Positions 38,225-50,202 are shown, counted from the first letter of the stretch. The stretch: 64,000 nt of DNA from Gymnogyps californianus (GCF_018139145.2 NC_059500.1:51826663-51890662); one strand, 5' to 3'. Translations and numbers: made by a program. Notes: generated by a model from the sequence alone, not told the origin.

Positions 38225-41200
38225 AATATTCTATCACTGGCAAATAAAAAATTACTCTTAAAGGGTGTCACTTTCAGGGGTAGTAACTAAAGATGTGTGT
38301 TCAAATTATTTGTTTTTTATCAATTTGATATTATTTGTTCTATTAATTTGATGTTGTTTGCCTATGCATAATAAAAGAGAATAGAAATACGAACTGTTTC
38401 CACATAAACATATGTGGAGATCACAAACACAGGTAAAAGACGCAGAGTAAATGAAGTCTTAAAGTTAGAAAGGCTTATATAACTGTAAATGGGGATGAGT
38501 TGTTAAAATAGACAAACTGTATAATGTAGGGTCATATCCTACATGTGTGAATGAAGAGAAATAGAAAAGGGATTTCATTTTTTTAAAAGGAAGTCATCAA
38601 CATCACATATAGCCACCCTTTCTGTCCAAAGAAATCAGCAGAGGCTTACTGAACTCTGTTACTGCCACTATTTATAGAAGCTGAAGGAATATCATGACAT
38701 TTTTACAAATCATTTTCCTTTTAATTTAATTTATACTGCTAGGAAGAACTTGGGAAGTATTTTGCCGTCTTCAGAAATCATGAGTATCATGTAAACATTT
38801 CTTAGTTGGGAAGGATCACTGTTGTATTGTTTCTGTGATGGCTGAGGCAGGATTTCAGATTATCTCTTGTGATTTTAATAAGTAATTTTCAAACAAGCTA
38901 TAGTATCAGTGTCTCATGTGACATCTAGCATACCAGTATTCTTCCTCCCTGTATTCTTTTGACCTGAATAAGGACTTTTGTGCCAGCACCTTGTCATTTT
39001 TTTCCAGTTCTATCAACATATCTAATAAGAAATATTACTTCTCCTCACAAGCCTTCCGTTAGCGTCTAGCTTGCATCTTCGTGCAGCAGCATCGTACGTC
39101 AGAATTTAGTACATTGGAATTCATTGTGGCCAGAAGCATATATGTAAATGTCAATGCTGAAGCTTAACCTTTTTCTAATATTGTCAACTATATATTGGCA
39201 TCTGGCTTTCTCGGCTTGTTTTCTGAGAAAATGTAAATGTTTTAGCCCTCCTGGCAGGGAATTTCAGCGTACATAATAGAAGAGAGAGACAATAATGCAC
39301 AGTGTCTCCTGTAGTGGCTAACAGAAGTAACAGACAGCCCAAAGCTTCAAGCTTATCTGCTGCTTTCATTCAGGAGCCAAAGTGATGTTTCCTTCTGTTC
39401 CCAACTGATAACAAGTACAAAATACAGGCAAAAATAACTTTGGGCCAACTACATCCCTAACAGAAAAGAGAAAAACAAATTGCTGGGCTGATTGGCAAGA
39501 AGGTGGTGAAAGTGTTCATAGGTTTGCTGAGACTGAAATGTGTAGAGCTGGAGGCTAAGGGAAAGGGAAACTGAGTTCTAGGGAACAAGAGGAGGAGAGA
39601 AGCCAAGAAAGGGCATAGGAAAAGATGAAGTATATTGAATGAAAACATAAGAATTTAAGAAGCAAAAGAGATTCTTAGAGAAAGGGGTTACTTGCTTCAC
39701 TGGAATGAAGAATGTGCACCCAGTTCATTTTCCTACAGCAGTCTAAGTGTGGAAGAAAAATCTCATGGTGTTGCTGCCGCACAAGTTTTCCAATTTCAAG
39801 TTAGGAGTAATAAAAGACAAGAGATTTCTACTCCTTAGCCTCTGCTGATGATTCAGTATTTAGTTAATTGTCATATGTCTCCTGTGCCCCTCTGCCTTGG
39901 GGAATTCCAGGCTAGAGCTGTTTGGAAATGTACCATTAGAAGAATTTTTCATAAGAAAATATTAATTAGTTGCAAAATGCAACTTGTGAGGGCATACACA
40001 TCAAAGCGAGTTTATGGTTGAAACACTTCAGAGAGATTTAATTCTCCCTTCCACATTCCACCTATTTGCCTTTCCAGTCTAAATGTATCAGGACGACACG
40101 CTTAGATTTGCCTGTTCTCTTCTTTTGGAAAGATTGTTGGGTTTCTGACAAAGTCTTTAGACACTTTTGGAATGCTCTCTGTGGAAAAAAGTTTTGAAAC
40201 TCAAAAACATTACAACAGTTGGAGAAAAGTTCCAGTTCAGTTCTGTTCTAGATAGCTATTCTTGGTCAAATCTGTAGGCCTATTGAATTAAATTTGTCTG
40301 TCCTTCAGGGGATTTATGTGTATGAGTAACTTCCACTAAAGCTTGTATGGAAGGAAAGAGTAGAAAAACACTTCTGAGGGAGAGAATTTACTAATTGTGT
40401 CAGTCTGCAACTGCAGAGTATTCATGGAATAATGTAGACTTGGCATTCCATGTAATTATATTAACTTCCAGTGTCTAAGATGAGGTATTTGGTTCTTTAT
40501 GTTAGAATTAGAACACAGCAGAAGGAGCTTTCATCTGTTAGGAAATTATCATATTAATTTTATAGGATTATTTTAATTTTTTGTAATGCATGAATTCTTT
40601 GACCAGCTAGAGGACAGGAGAAGTGTTACTGAAATTTTTTACTGTTTGAATCAGAGTTATTTTCTGAAGAAATAAAGATGTGCCATTTACCTTCAAGAAA
40701 ATAGCATTAATACATAAAATAACATTAGTACATAAAGTAGTTTAGTTCTCCTAGATGATTATACTGTAAATGAAAGGTCACAAATTTTTCAGATGTGCAG
40801 TGCCTCTCCAACCAATGTTTGTATACAGCATTAAGGAACTAACTACATACTATTAATCATTCTTCTTCTCTGGCCTTATTATAACCGATCATTGATTCGT
40901 AAGTTGTACACCCTGTACGGCAAGGAATTTTTATAGCTAAAGATCTGAAACTTTTATAAGCCAGCTGTGATTTTCTGAACATTGCTGTCCTGTTCTCAGT
41001 GCTAGCATAGCGTACAAGCTCACTATAAAGTTGTTCTAAGGCAGTGAGTTTGTGAAAAATTATGCCCTCTGTAGAAATCCATTCATTGTGTTGTAATACA
41101 GCTGAGAGCTGTAATATGATGATGATTTCTATTCATGTTTGTTTGATGTTCTTTTAGTTTGAGCAACAGAGGTATCATACGGTCAAGAAGACATAATAAA

Positions 41201-41419
41201 ATTACTGAATATTTTAATGTTATAGATATAATGAATGAGAATTTTCCCCCCCTGTGTTTTTCCACATATGCATATCTTCATACATGTCTCTGTCCTTTTT
41301 GATATACAGTGGTTTGGAAGCTGTGAATCTCAGTATATAATTGGAACAGCTATTTAAGAAATGTACAGTTTTGTATTTCATCATTACTGTTATTAACTTT
41401 TATTGTGATGCTTGAGAAA
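38225..41419. other. Unique AT-rich DNA, nothing recognised
   Basis: No gene or transposon was recognised. An 18 bp tandem lies at 40700-40735. Open frames are short and leucine/serine rich by composition. Confidence 0.5.
40700..40735. repeat. 18 bp tandem duplication
   Basis: Two adjacent units, aatagcattaatacataa and aataacattagtacataa, differ at two positions. Confidence 0.85.
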
Positions 41420-41530
41420 ATACGTGGATTCCACAGCTCTCACTTCATCCACCAAATGTATTGTTATATTAGGAAGCAATCAGTTTGCTTAAGCACAGTT
41501 TACACTTGGTAAATCTGTGTTGGCTCTTTC
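41420..41530 (-). mobile_element. Older CR1, left part (ORF2 RT region), split by a younger CR1
   Basis: The plus strand holds 'ccacagctctcacttcatcc' 'accaaatg', then 'agtttgcttaagcacagttt' and 'ggtaaatctgtgttggctct'. These correspond, as reverse complement, to the CR1 reverse-transcriptase segment just before the LDxSKAFD block. Compare the younger copy at about 42690-42795, whose plus strand reads 'cttcatccactaagcaggtg' then 'cgtgttgactgtg'. The match stops at the tail of the younger CR1 and resumes at about 44975. Confidence 0.75.
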
Positions 41531-41621
41531 TAGAATAGAATAGAATAGAACATTTCAGTCGGAAGGGACCTACAATGATCATCTAGTCCAACTGCCTGAC
41601 CAATTCAGGGCTGAACAAAAG

Positions 41622-44512
41622 TTAAAGCATGTTATTGAGGGCATTATCCAAACGCCTCTCAAACACTGACAGGCATGGGGCATCGACCACCTCTCTAGGA
41701 AGCCTGTTCCAGTTTGACCACCCTCTCGGTAAAGAAATGCTTCCTAATGTCCAGTGTAAACCTCCCCTGGCACAGCTTTGAACCATTCCCATGCATCCTG
41801 TCACTGGATACAAGGGAGAAGAGGTCAGCACCTCCCTCCCCCCTCCCCTCCTCAGGAAGCTGCAGAGAGCAATGAGGTGGCCTCTCAGCCTCCTTTTCTC
41901 CAAACTAGACAAGCCCAAAGTCCTTAGCCGCTCCTCATAGGACATGCCTTCCAGCCCTTTCACCAGCTTTGTTGCCCTCCTCCAGATGCATTCAAGGACC
42001 TTAACATCCTTCTTAAATTGTGGGGCCCAGACAGCAGACAATGCCCAAGGTGAGGCCACACCAACGCTGAATACAGCGGGATAATCACTTCTTTTGACTG
42101 GCTGGTTATGCTGTGTTTGATGCACCCCAGGATGCGATTTGCCCTCTTGGCTGCCAGGGCACACTGCTGACTCACACTGAGCCTGCTGTCAACCAGCACC
42201 CCCAGATCCCTTTCTGCAGGGCTGCTCTCCAGCCACTCCTCTCCCAGTTTAGACATGCGCCCGGTGGTACTCTGTCCCAGGTGCAGAATATGGCATTTCG
42301 ACTTGTTAAATTTCATCCTATTAATCATTACCCAATGCTCCAATCTATCTAAATCCCTCTGCAAGGCCTCTTGTCCCTCCGGAGCATCAATAGCACTTCC
42401 CAGTTTGGTATCATCATCAAAATTGCTAATGGTGAATTCAGCACTTGCATCCAGATCATTAATGAATATATTGAACAGAACTGGCCCTAGAATTGAACTC
42501 TGAGGAACACTGCTGGTGACTGGTCACCAGCCGGATGGTAGCGCCATTCACTACAACCCTTTGAGCCCTGCTGTTCAGCCAGTTCTTCAGCCAGCACACT
42601 GTGAACCCACTCATCCCACAGTTGGACAACTTGTCCAGAAGGATGCTGTGAGGGACAGTATCAAAAGCCTTACTAATATCCAGAAAAACTACATCCGCCA
42701 CCTTCCCTTCATCCACTAAGCAGGTGACCTTATCATAGAAGGATATCAAATTAGTTAAACAGGAGTTTCCCTTTGTGAACTCGTGTTGACTGTGCCTGAT
42801 GATTGTATTGTTCTTTAAATGCCTTTCAATAGTACCCAGTATGATCTTCTCCATACTTTTTCCAGGAACTGAGGTTAGACTAACAGGTCTGTAGTTCCCT
42901 GGGTCTTCTCTCACACCCTTTTTGTAGATTGGAATAACATTGGCTAGCTTCCAGTCAGCAGGGACCTCCCCAGACTCCTAAGACCTCTGGCAGATGATTG
43001 AGAGGGGTCCTGCCATAACATCTGCTAGCTCCTTCAGTACTCTGGGATGAATCCCATCAGGCCCCATGGACTTGTGAACATTAAGCTGATAAAACTGGAC
43101 CCGTACAATTTCAGTGTCCGCAAATGGAAAGTCACTGTTCCCACATTCATGGTCCTCCAACTCACGGGACTGGGCAGCCCAAGGTCTGTCAGTATTGTTA
43201 AAGAGTGAGGCAAAAAAAGCATTGAATGCATCTGCTTTTTCTTCATCTCCATTAGTCAGATGACCATCTTCAACAAGTATCGGTCCAATGTTTTCTTTAG
43301 ATCTGCTCTTGCTATTAATGTACTTAAAAAAGCCCTTCTTGTTATCTGACACAACACTGGCCAGTTTCAACTCTAATCGATCTTTGGCCTTTCGTGTCTT
43401 CTCCCTGTATATATGAACCACAGTTCTGTAATCTTCCTGCGAAGCCTGACCTTGCTTCCAGAGATCATACAATTTCTTTTTCCTCTTGAGCTCCGTGAGG
43501 AGTTCCCTGTTCAGCTAAGCTGGTCTTCTGCCCTGCTTGCTTGACTTACAACACAGTGGAATTGCCTGCTCCTGTGTTTCTAAAAGATGGTTCTTAAAAA
43601 CTGACCAGCTCTCGTGGACTCCTAAGCCCTCAAAAGCAGATTCCCAGGGTACTCTGATAAATAGCTACCTGAGTAGCTTGAAGTTTGCTTTCCTGAAGTT
43701 CAGGGTAGCAACTATGTTGTCCTTTTTTCTCATTACACTGAAAATTTTAATCTCAACCATTTCATGATTACTGTGGCCAAGACAGCCACCTACCATCACG
43801 TCTCCCAGCATTCCTTCTCTATTCACAAATAGCAAGCCTAGGAGGGCATTTTTCCTAGTTGGCTCACTGAATACTTGTGACAAGAAGTTATATCCTACAA
43901 ACTTCAAGAATTTCCAAGACCTGCTTGTCAGAGCAGTATGGTATTCCCACTTGATGTCCGGAAGTTGAAATCTCCCATAAGGACAAGGGCTACTGATCCA
44001 GAAATTTATCCTAATTGCTTACAGAATAATTCATCAGTGCTTACATTCTGGCTGGGCAATCAGTAGTAGACACCCACTACAACATCTCCTTTGTTTTCCA
44101 TCCCCCTAATCTTCACCTAGAGGCTCTCAACGACATCATCACTAACTGTAAGGGCTGTACAAGCAAACCTCTCCCTTATATATAGCACAACACTGCCACC
44201 TTGCCTGCCCTGCCTGTACCTCCTGAACAGCCTGTAGCCCTCCAACCCAGCACTCCAACTGTGGGACTAATTCCACCAAGTCTTGCTAATACCAATGATT
44301 TCATAGTTCTAGGTACTAACCAATGCTTCCAGTTCATCCTGTTTGTTTCTCATACTGCATGTGTTGGCATACAAGCATTTCAGATACGGTCCTGAGCCCT
44401 CCGTGCTTCCAGGAGCAGTGCAAGTGTTCCCGCTAGCATCGCCACCCTGAGGCGATGCCATGCCAACCTTTGGCTTACTTACTGCAATCCTATTGGTATC
44501 CCCTTCCCCCAT
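41622..44512 (-). pseudogene. Broken CR1 ORF2: endonuclease plus reverse transcriptase
   Basis: ORF2 protein of a CR1 LINE, which normally nicks target DNA (APE-type endonuclease, N-terminal) and copies the element RNA (reverse transcriptase). The N-terminal block with LKCLYANTCSMRNKQDELEA is at about 44320-44380. The next endonuclease block reads GISKTWWN, where the family has an acidic residue in place of K (codon 44282-44284), followed by a stop. The RT part is readable in separate frames at 42978-43472, 42459-42914, 41960-42364 and 41622-42164. It includes LTSVPGKSMEKI, the LDISKAFDTVPHSILLDKL block (catalytic Asp) and an FDDDTKLG block at about 42400-42421 where the family has FADD. Frame breaks include a 1-nt deletion near 42031 and a one-base shorter G run near 41840. 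It cannot make a working protein. Confidence 0.9.
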
Positions 44513-44517
44513 CGATA

Positions 44518-44900
44518 CTAGTTTAAAGCTCTCTTGATCGGTCCCACCAGCTTACACCCAAAGACGTGTTTTCCCCATCGGGACAGGTGGATCCCATCAG
44601 ACCCCAGCATACCTTGTGTCTCGAAGGCTCTTCCATGGTTTAAAAACTCAAGGTTTGGGCAGAGGCACCAGTCCTGGAGCCAGGTATTGATATCCTGGGC
44701 TCTCCTATTTCTTCCAAAGTCTCCCCCCATTACTGGGAGGATTGAGGAAAGCACGGCCTATGCTCCTGAATTTTTTAGCATTCTTCCCAAGGCTCTGAAA
44801 TGTCTTTTGATCGACCTCAGACTTTTTGTTGTGACATCATTAGTACCCATGTGAAAGAGCAGGAATGGATAGTAGTCTGAAGGTTGTACTAAGCTTTTCA
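44518..44900 (-). pseudogene. Broken CR1 ORF1 C-terminal half (esterase-like SGNH domain)
   Basis: On the minus strand the frame starts near SDYYPFLLFHMGTNDVT (GTND at 44836-44847), meets an in-frame stop after KNSGA, and continues LSSILPVMGGDF ... GSDGIHLSRWGKHVFG to the stop at 44518. The GTND and DGIH motifs are the conserved blocks III and V of SGNH-type esterases found in CR1 ORF1 proteins, with D and H of DGIH in the catalytic positions. The Ser-containing first block would lie upstream and is missing. It ends just before ORF2, the usual CR1 order. Inactive because of the stop and truncation. Confidence 0.8.
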
Positions 44901-44974
44901 GTCTTGTGGTGACGTCCTTAATTCAGACCTGCCCACTGCCATGCACCTGCCTGCTGCCATGCTGTCACTGCTTG

Positions 44975-45165
44975 CTCTTCTTGTGCCTGCAAATAGAGCT
45001 TTCATGAGGACCTGTTCTATAATTTTTCCCAGGAACTAAAGTGGAACTGATTGGACTATGGTTTTCTGAATCTTCCTTTTCACCTCTTTTTGTAGATGGA
45101 TATAATATTTGTCACTTTTTTAGTCGGTTGGGACTTCTTTTTATCTTCATGAACTTTCACAGGGG
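44975..45165 (-). mobile_element. Older CR1, right part, continuing the fragment at 41420-41530
   Basis: The plus strand reads 'gacctgttctataatttttc' 'ccaggaactaaagtg', then 'ctttttgtagatggatataa' and 'agtcggttgggacttc'. The same segment in the younger copy (about 42843-42965) reads 'gatcttctccatactttttc' 'caggaactgaggtt', then 'tttttgtagattggaataac' and 'ccagtcagcagggacctcc'. The divergence is clearly greater than between the two young copies. Together with 41420-41530 it forms one element interrupted by the younger CR1. The last ~30 bp are uncertain. Confidence 0.75.
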
Positions 45166-46268
45166 ATAGAGAGAAATTTATAATTCAAAGACTTTTTCAT
45201 TAACCTTTTGTTTTAAAAATAGTTTGTCATAATTTTGAAGACTATAGTCCATAACAAGGTGAAGAAATTTGGCAAAAATAAATAGTACTCTAAGATCAAA
45301 ATAAATGTGAATCTTTGTAATTTGGATACCTACATTAAATTATTTTGTTCTGAAATGCTTCTATTTTCTACTGCTAGATGTTCTGATTTTACTTTCTTCA
45401 GTACCAGCATTTAGAAATACATACCTTATATGAATAAATACTTTATTTAAATTTAACAGTTATGAATGAATATAACAGTAAATTTTACAAGAAATTTTTA
45501 TAACAAAATAAAGTATTATTTAGAGCATTTATTTATACACATGTTGTATCACACATTCAAGGAGAAATTCAGAGAGTGTAATAGTTTATGCTTCCATCCT
45601 TTGTATGAGTGTTCTCATGAACCCTTAATGTGACGGGCAAAGATAATGTAATGAATGTCTTATTGCACTTGGAAGACCATCAAAAAAAGTAACTGACATA
45701 ATATTTTGTTCCAGGTGGGAGTAAAAAGCAACTGCTTTCCTGGCCCTTTACAACCTAGTTAAGAATTTGACTGGCAGAATGTTGGCACCAGCTGTGGAAG
45801 AGCTGATCAGCCTCAACTCCAAGTAAGCGAAGCCTTATGCATTCGGAGGTTCATTTCAGACTAAAGTTATAAAGCCTGCTGATTTCTAACAACAAACATA
45901 AATTAAAAATGCAGTTTCTAAGACACTGTAAAGCACTTTGGTTTCCCACGTTGTGGAATTCAATTCCTCATTTAAACACATCTTTAAATCAGTATGTAAC
46001 TTCATCTCTTCATACTGTTATTTTGCAAATTTAATGACATCACATTCTGATTCTTCTTCCTTTGTAAACAATTGAAAGCACTCACTTAAAGTAATGAAAA
46101 ATTGTATAAAACGTAAATACAAAACATGAACATATATGCATATATTCAATGATCAAGAAAATATAGATAGATAGTAATCTGTTTGATGTAGGAGACAAAC
46201 CGGTGAAAAAAATGTAAAGAACATTATTTGGGTGCTAATTAAACAGACCTTCCTTCCTACTGCATTTC
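45166..46268. other. Unique AT-rich DNA, nothing recognised
   Basis: No recognisable gene or repeat. A patch at about 45715-45850 is less AT-rich but unassigned. Confidence 0.5.
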
Positions 46269-46871
46269 TGTTGTGGTTTAACCCCAGTCAGCAACTACGC
46301 ACCGCGCAGCCGTTTCCCCCTTCCCCCTCCCAGTGGGGTGAGGAGGAGGAAAGGAAAAAAAAAAAGTAAAACTCGTGGGTTGAGATAAGAACAGTTTAAT
46401 AACTAAAGTAAAATATAATACTGACAATAGTAATAATGAAATATAATAATAATAATAGTAATGAAAAGGAACATAACAAAAAAAGGAAGGGGGGGGGGGG
46501 AGAAAAAAAACCAGTGATGCACAATGCAATTGCTCACCACCCGCTGACCAATGCCCAGTTAGTTCCCAAGCCGCGATCCATGCCTCCTGGCCAACTCCCC
46601 CCAGTTTATATACTGGGCATGACGTTCCATGGTATGGAATACCCCTTTGGCTAGTTCGGGTCAGCTGCCCTGGCTATGCTCCCTCCCAGCTTCTTGCACA
46701 CCTGCTTGCTGGCAGAGCATGGGAAACTGAAAAGTCCTTGGCTTAAGATAAGCGCTACAACAACTAAAACATCAGCGTGTTATCAACATCATTCTCACAC
46801 TAAATCCAAAACACAGCACTGTACCAGCTACTAAGAAGAGAGTTAACTCTGTCCCAGCCGAAACCAGGACA
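46269..46871 (-). mobile_element. Solo LTR, family A, minus strand
   Basis: A 603 bp solo LTR with a perfect 5 bp duplication, atttc at 46264-46268 and 46872-46876. Minus-strand TATA box at plus 46605-46612; minus-strand ATTAAA at plus 46395-46400. It contains an AT-rich trinucleotide tract (about 46420-46460) and an unusual run of 12 or more G near 46489-46501 beside it. It carries the 'agttcccaagccgcgatcc' block (about 46561-46579), as does 17104-17685. No retroviral interior is present. Confidence 0.92.
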
Positions 46872-49584
46872 ATTTCTCATGGAACAAAACATGAGAGACA
46901 ATTGTGGATGAAGGACAGAGTCAGAAGCCTTGGTTGTCCAAAGATGGTCTCTGAGGGGGTCCCACAAGTTATCCTTCACATGCTAGGAGCTAAGGTGACA
47001 GCCGTGCTAAAGCCACAAAGTACAGGAATTATACACATACATAAAAAGAATCTGCAGAGAACTTCTTAATGGAAATATGTGGAAAGCACCAGCTGTATTA
47101 AAGCACACCTCTCATCCCTGTAGTCTTAGTTTTTTATTATTCATTAACTCCAGTATCTCAGTTCAACTTTTAGAATATTTTATTTCCTCTGGTATTCTTT
47201 CCTGGTAAATGTAAAAAAAAAATCTATTTTTCTATAGCTGGTAGGAGCTCACAGAGAAGACAAAGGCAGGATCGTTTTCAGTTTGTCAGATCTGCTTTTT
47301 ACTCACAGTATAACACAGTATAATTTCTCAGTGAAAGTCTATTTTCCTCTTTGAACAACTGCTAAGAAAACTGGAGGATACTAGCCTAGGAAAAGGAGAA
47401 AAGGGAGAGAGGGAAAAAAAGAAGAAGAAAGAGAGAGGTGGTCAGGGTGGAGTATCAGTAAAAGATGTTAATGTATCAGAGAGACAGGCAAAATATGATA
47501 TTGTAAAAAAATTTGAATCTCTGAAAACATGCTAGTGTCACCGCACAATAAATTATTAGGTCACATTATTACAATAGTTGACAGTTTGAAATTTGCTCAA
47601 AATGTTTATTTTTAGAGCTATTTGCATAGAGACAGTCTAATAGAGGAGCCAAATTCCTCTCAGTGGCTGTGTTAATCTTGGATCGCCAATTGCTTTACTG
47701 ATTATTAGAAATGCTGATGAAGTTGAATGGATGCTTTCTCTTCTTTGGTCACTGCTAGCCAAACCAAGCTAGACTATGACTTATATACAGCATTTGCTAC
47801 ATAAAATAAAAGAACTAGGACTCTTCAGAAGTTCTCAAATGTGTTGAATAAAATGTGTTAATCTTCTTTAAGAGTTCTTTTTAGATCAGGCATAGAGGGG
47901 AAAGAAACTTAATGTAGCATATTCTTGATTCAAACTGAGAATAATGTTTATGTAAGCAGTTATTTTTCTTTTAAAACTTTCAACTAGGAATTTTACTCTC
48001 TATGAGTGTTTGATGTGTGACTCAAAATTTTCTGGAAGAGTAAGAACATTACTTCAGCAATTTGGTGATTGATAGCTGCATTTAGGAAACACCTCTGTTA
48101 ATTGTAGGCAGCTTATTTTCTCCAAATCTCTATTACTCTTTGAAAGCAAAAAAGCCTGCAGCCTAAAGGGAGTTTATTAGTGGTTACTGATAAAGATGAA
48201 GCCCAGCGATGCTTTAAAGTAAAAAAAAAAAATAAGACACTGCAAAAGGGAGTTCTTTGTTATTATCCAATTGCTGGTGAGAGGAAACAACTCATAAGCA
48301 AGATCGCATCTGCTTTAGACAGACTGTGGCATTTTAGATAGAACATGAGTAACTGTAAAGTTTGGATGCAATAAAGAGAACAAACCTTGAGCCGTACCGA
48401 ATCTTAATTCTTCTGATTTTCTATGTCATAGATATATCATAGACTATATCATAAACTTACGACTAGTCACAAGATATGACTTTCTACGGCATCCTAGGAG
48501 AAACTAGAAAGGGAAAAGGTCTTTGAGTTATCTTCTAACAGTAGTGCTCCTTTTGTGGCAAGACCTCTGTTAAAAGCTGCATTTGCCACCACTCCTTATG
48601 TTTAATGCAGGCCTTTTGAGATAAGCAACCTGTAGCAGACAGAAACAGCTGAAAAATGGATAAAAGTCATCAGGTTTCTTGGGATGAATTGACAGGAAGT
48701 AGAATCCTAAAACAGAAGACAGTGAGAACCATGCTATACCAAAAGATCATATTTATGCACAGTATGCGGTAGAGCTGCCTTGATTTCTGCATGAAATCTA
48801 GAACAGCTCCTAAGTGTTAACAATAATTCCCCCAATTTTTTTTTTTTTTATATCTTTGCCAACAACCAGTCATGAATGGGATACATATCTAGAGAGGGGA
48901 GATCTCAGGCAGGAGATCTCAGGCTAGAAAATAATTACCTTGTTGGCCCTACTGAGTCTAAAGAGGATGACTGTGACTATTGCCTCAGTATCCTGGACAC
49001 TGCTGGGCTTGCTTAATATACATAGATTTTCCAGTTGCCAACTTATTGGGTTTTGTTAACCTTTTGTGGTTGCTTGTGAATAGAGCAGGTGTTTTTGTGT
49101 TAGAAGTGAACTATTAGAGACAACTAGTTTTCTTCTGTTTTCTGGCACAAATCAGCAATCTTTAGATTTTTAGAAGGCAACCCTAAATTACTAAACCTGG
49201 AAAGGTTTGCTACTGACAACAGTTTGTGGAAGAATATTTCTTTTAGAATTCATAGTTTTGTTGTCTATTTAAAGCAGAATACTTTTTATAGTTGTTTACC
49301 CAGTATTTCAATATTATGAGGTCGGACAAAGAAATCAAGGGTTGTTCTAATTCTCAAGCAGAAAAAAAGTTCTGCTGCGTAGATGCTTGGATATTAAGCA
49401 GAAGCAATGTGGGGATATATTGGAGGTTGTCTATTTCTTCACTCACGTATAAGGTGAAATTAGCACCAACACTTTGATATCAACACACTATATTTTATTG
49501 GATGTTTCATCCATTCTGTTTACAACATCTTGTTAAAATTCTATGTCTCACAAACTCATCTTATGATCAAAGAAGCTATCTAAG
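46872..49584. other. Unique AT-rich DNA, nothing recognised
   Basis: Contains a GA-rich purine stretch (about 47391-47440) and a short direct duplication of 'gagatctcaggc' at about 48899-48924. No gene, RNA or transposon was recognised. Confidence 0.5.
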
Positions 49585-50202
49585 TGTCCTGGTTTTGGCT
49601 GGGATAGAGTTAATTTTCTTCTTAGTAGCTGGTACAGTGCTGTGTTTTGGATTTAGTGTGAGAATGATGTTGATAACACACTAGTTAGTTGTTGCTAAGT
49701 AGCGCTTATCTTAAGCCAAGGACTTTTCAGTCTCCCATGCTCTGCCAGCAAGCAGGTGTGCAAGAAGCTGGGAGGGAGCAGAGCCGGGGCAGCTGACCTG
49801 AACTAGCCAAAGAGGTATTCCATACCATAGAACATCATGCTCAGTATATAAACAGGGGGGAGTTGGCCAGGAGGGGCGGATCACTGCTCGGGCATCAGTC
49901 AGCAGGTGGTAAGCAATTGCATTGTGCATCACTGGGTTTTTCCTTGGGTTTTATTTCTTTTTTCTTTTTTTTTTCCTTCTCCTTTTTTTGTTATATTCCT
50001 TTTCATCATCATCATTATTATTATTATTATATTTTTATTATTATTTTTAGTATTACATTTTATTTTACTTTAGTAATTAAACTGTTCTTATCTCAACCCA
50101 TGAGTTTTACTTTTTTCCAATTCTCCTCCCCATCCCGCTGGGAGGAGGGACGGGGAAATGGCTGCGCAGTGCTTAGTTGCTGGCTGGGGTTAAACCATGA
50201 CA
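49585..50202 (+). mobile_element. Solo LTR, family A, plus strand
   Basis: A 618 bp LTR, TGTCCTGGTTTTGGC to CCATGACA. Flanking 5-mers are ctaag (49580-49584) and ctaat (50203-50207), a target duplication with one mismatch. TATA box at 49845-49852; ATTAAA at 50076-50081. The tract between them includes repeated ATC and ATT triplets (about 50005-50050). The internal open frame at 49863-50249 is phenylalanine/serine-rich translation of this tract, not a gene. Confidence 0.9.

Larger units (their letters stand above)
41531..44974 (-). mobile_element. CR1 LINE, about 3.4 kb, minus strand, nested in an older CR1
   Basis: The longest CR1 in the window. Its 3' end is at 41531, with a pentamer tail (TTCTA on the minus strand, three to four units), then a short 3' UTR of about 90 bp, ORF2 from about 44512 down to the stop at 41622, and the tail of ORF1 (44518 to about 44900). 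The first half of ORF1 and the 5' UTR are missing, so it is 5'-truncated. Both ORFs are inactive. It shares about 950 bp of close sequence identity with the copy at 55268-56274, including the ending 'caataacatgcttt', and so belongs to the same subfamily. The 5' boundary is uncertain by some 20 bp because the flanking DNA is itself CR1. Confidence 0.92.

Noticed and set aside
17104..46871. Segmental duplication explaining the repeated ~600 bp sequences
   Set aside because: Similarity ends exactly at the LTR termini and each copy has its own target duplication and unlike flanks, so these are independent insertions.
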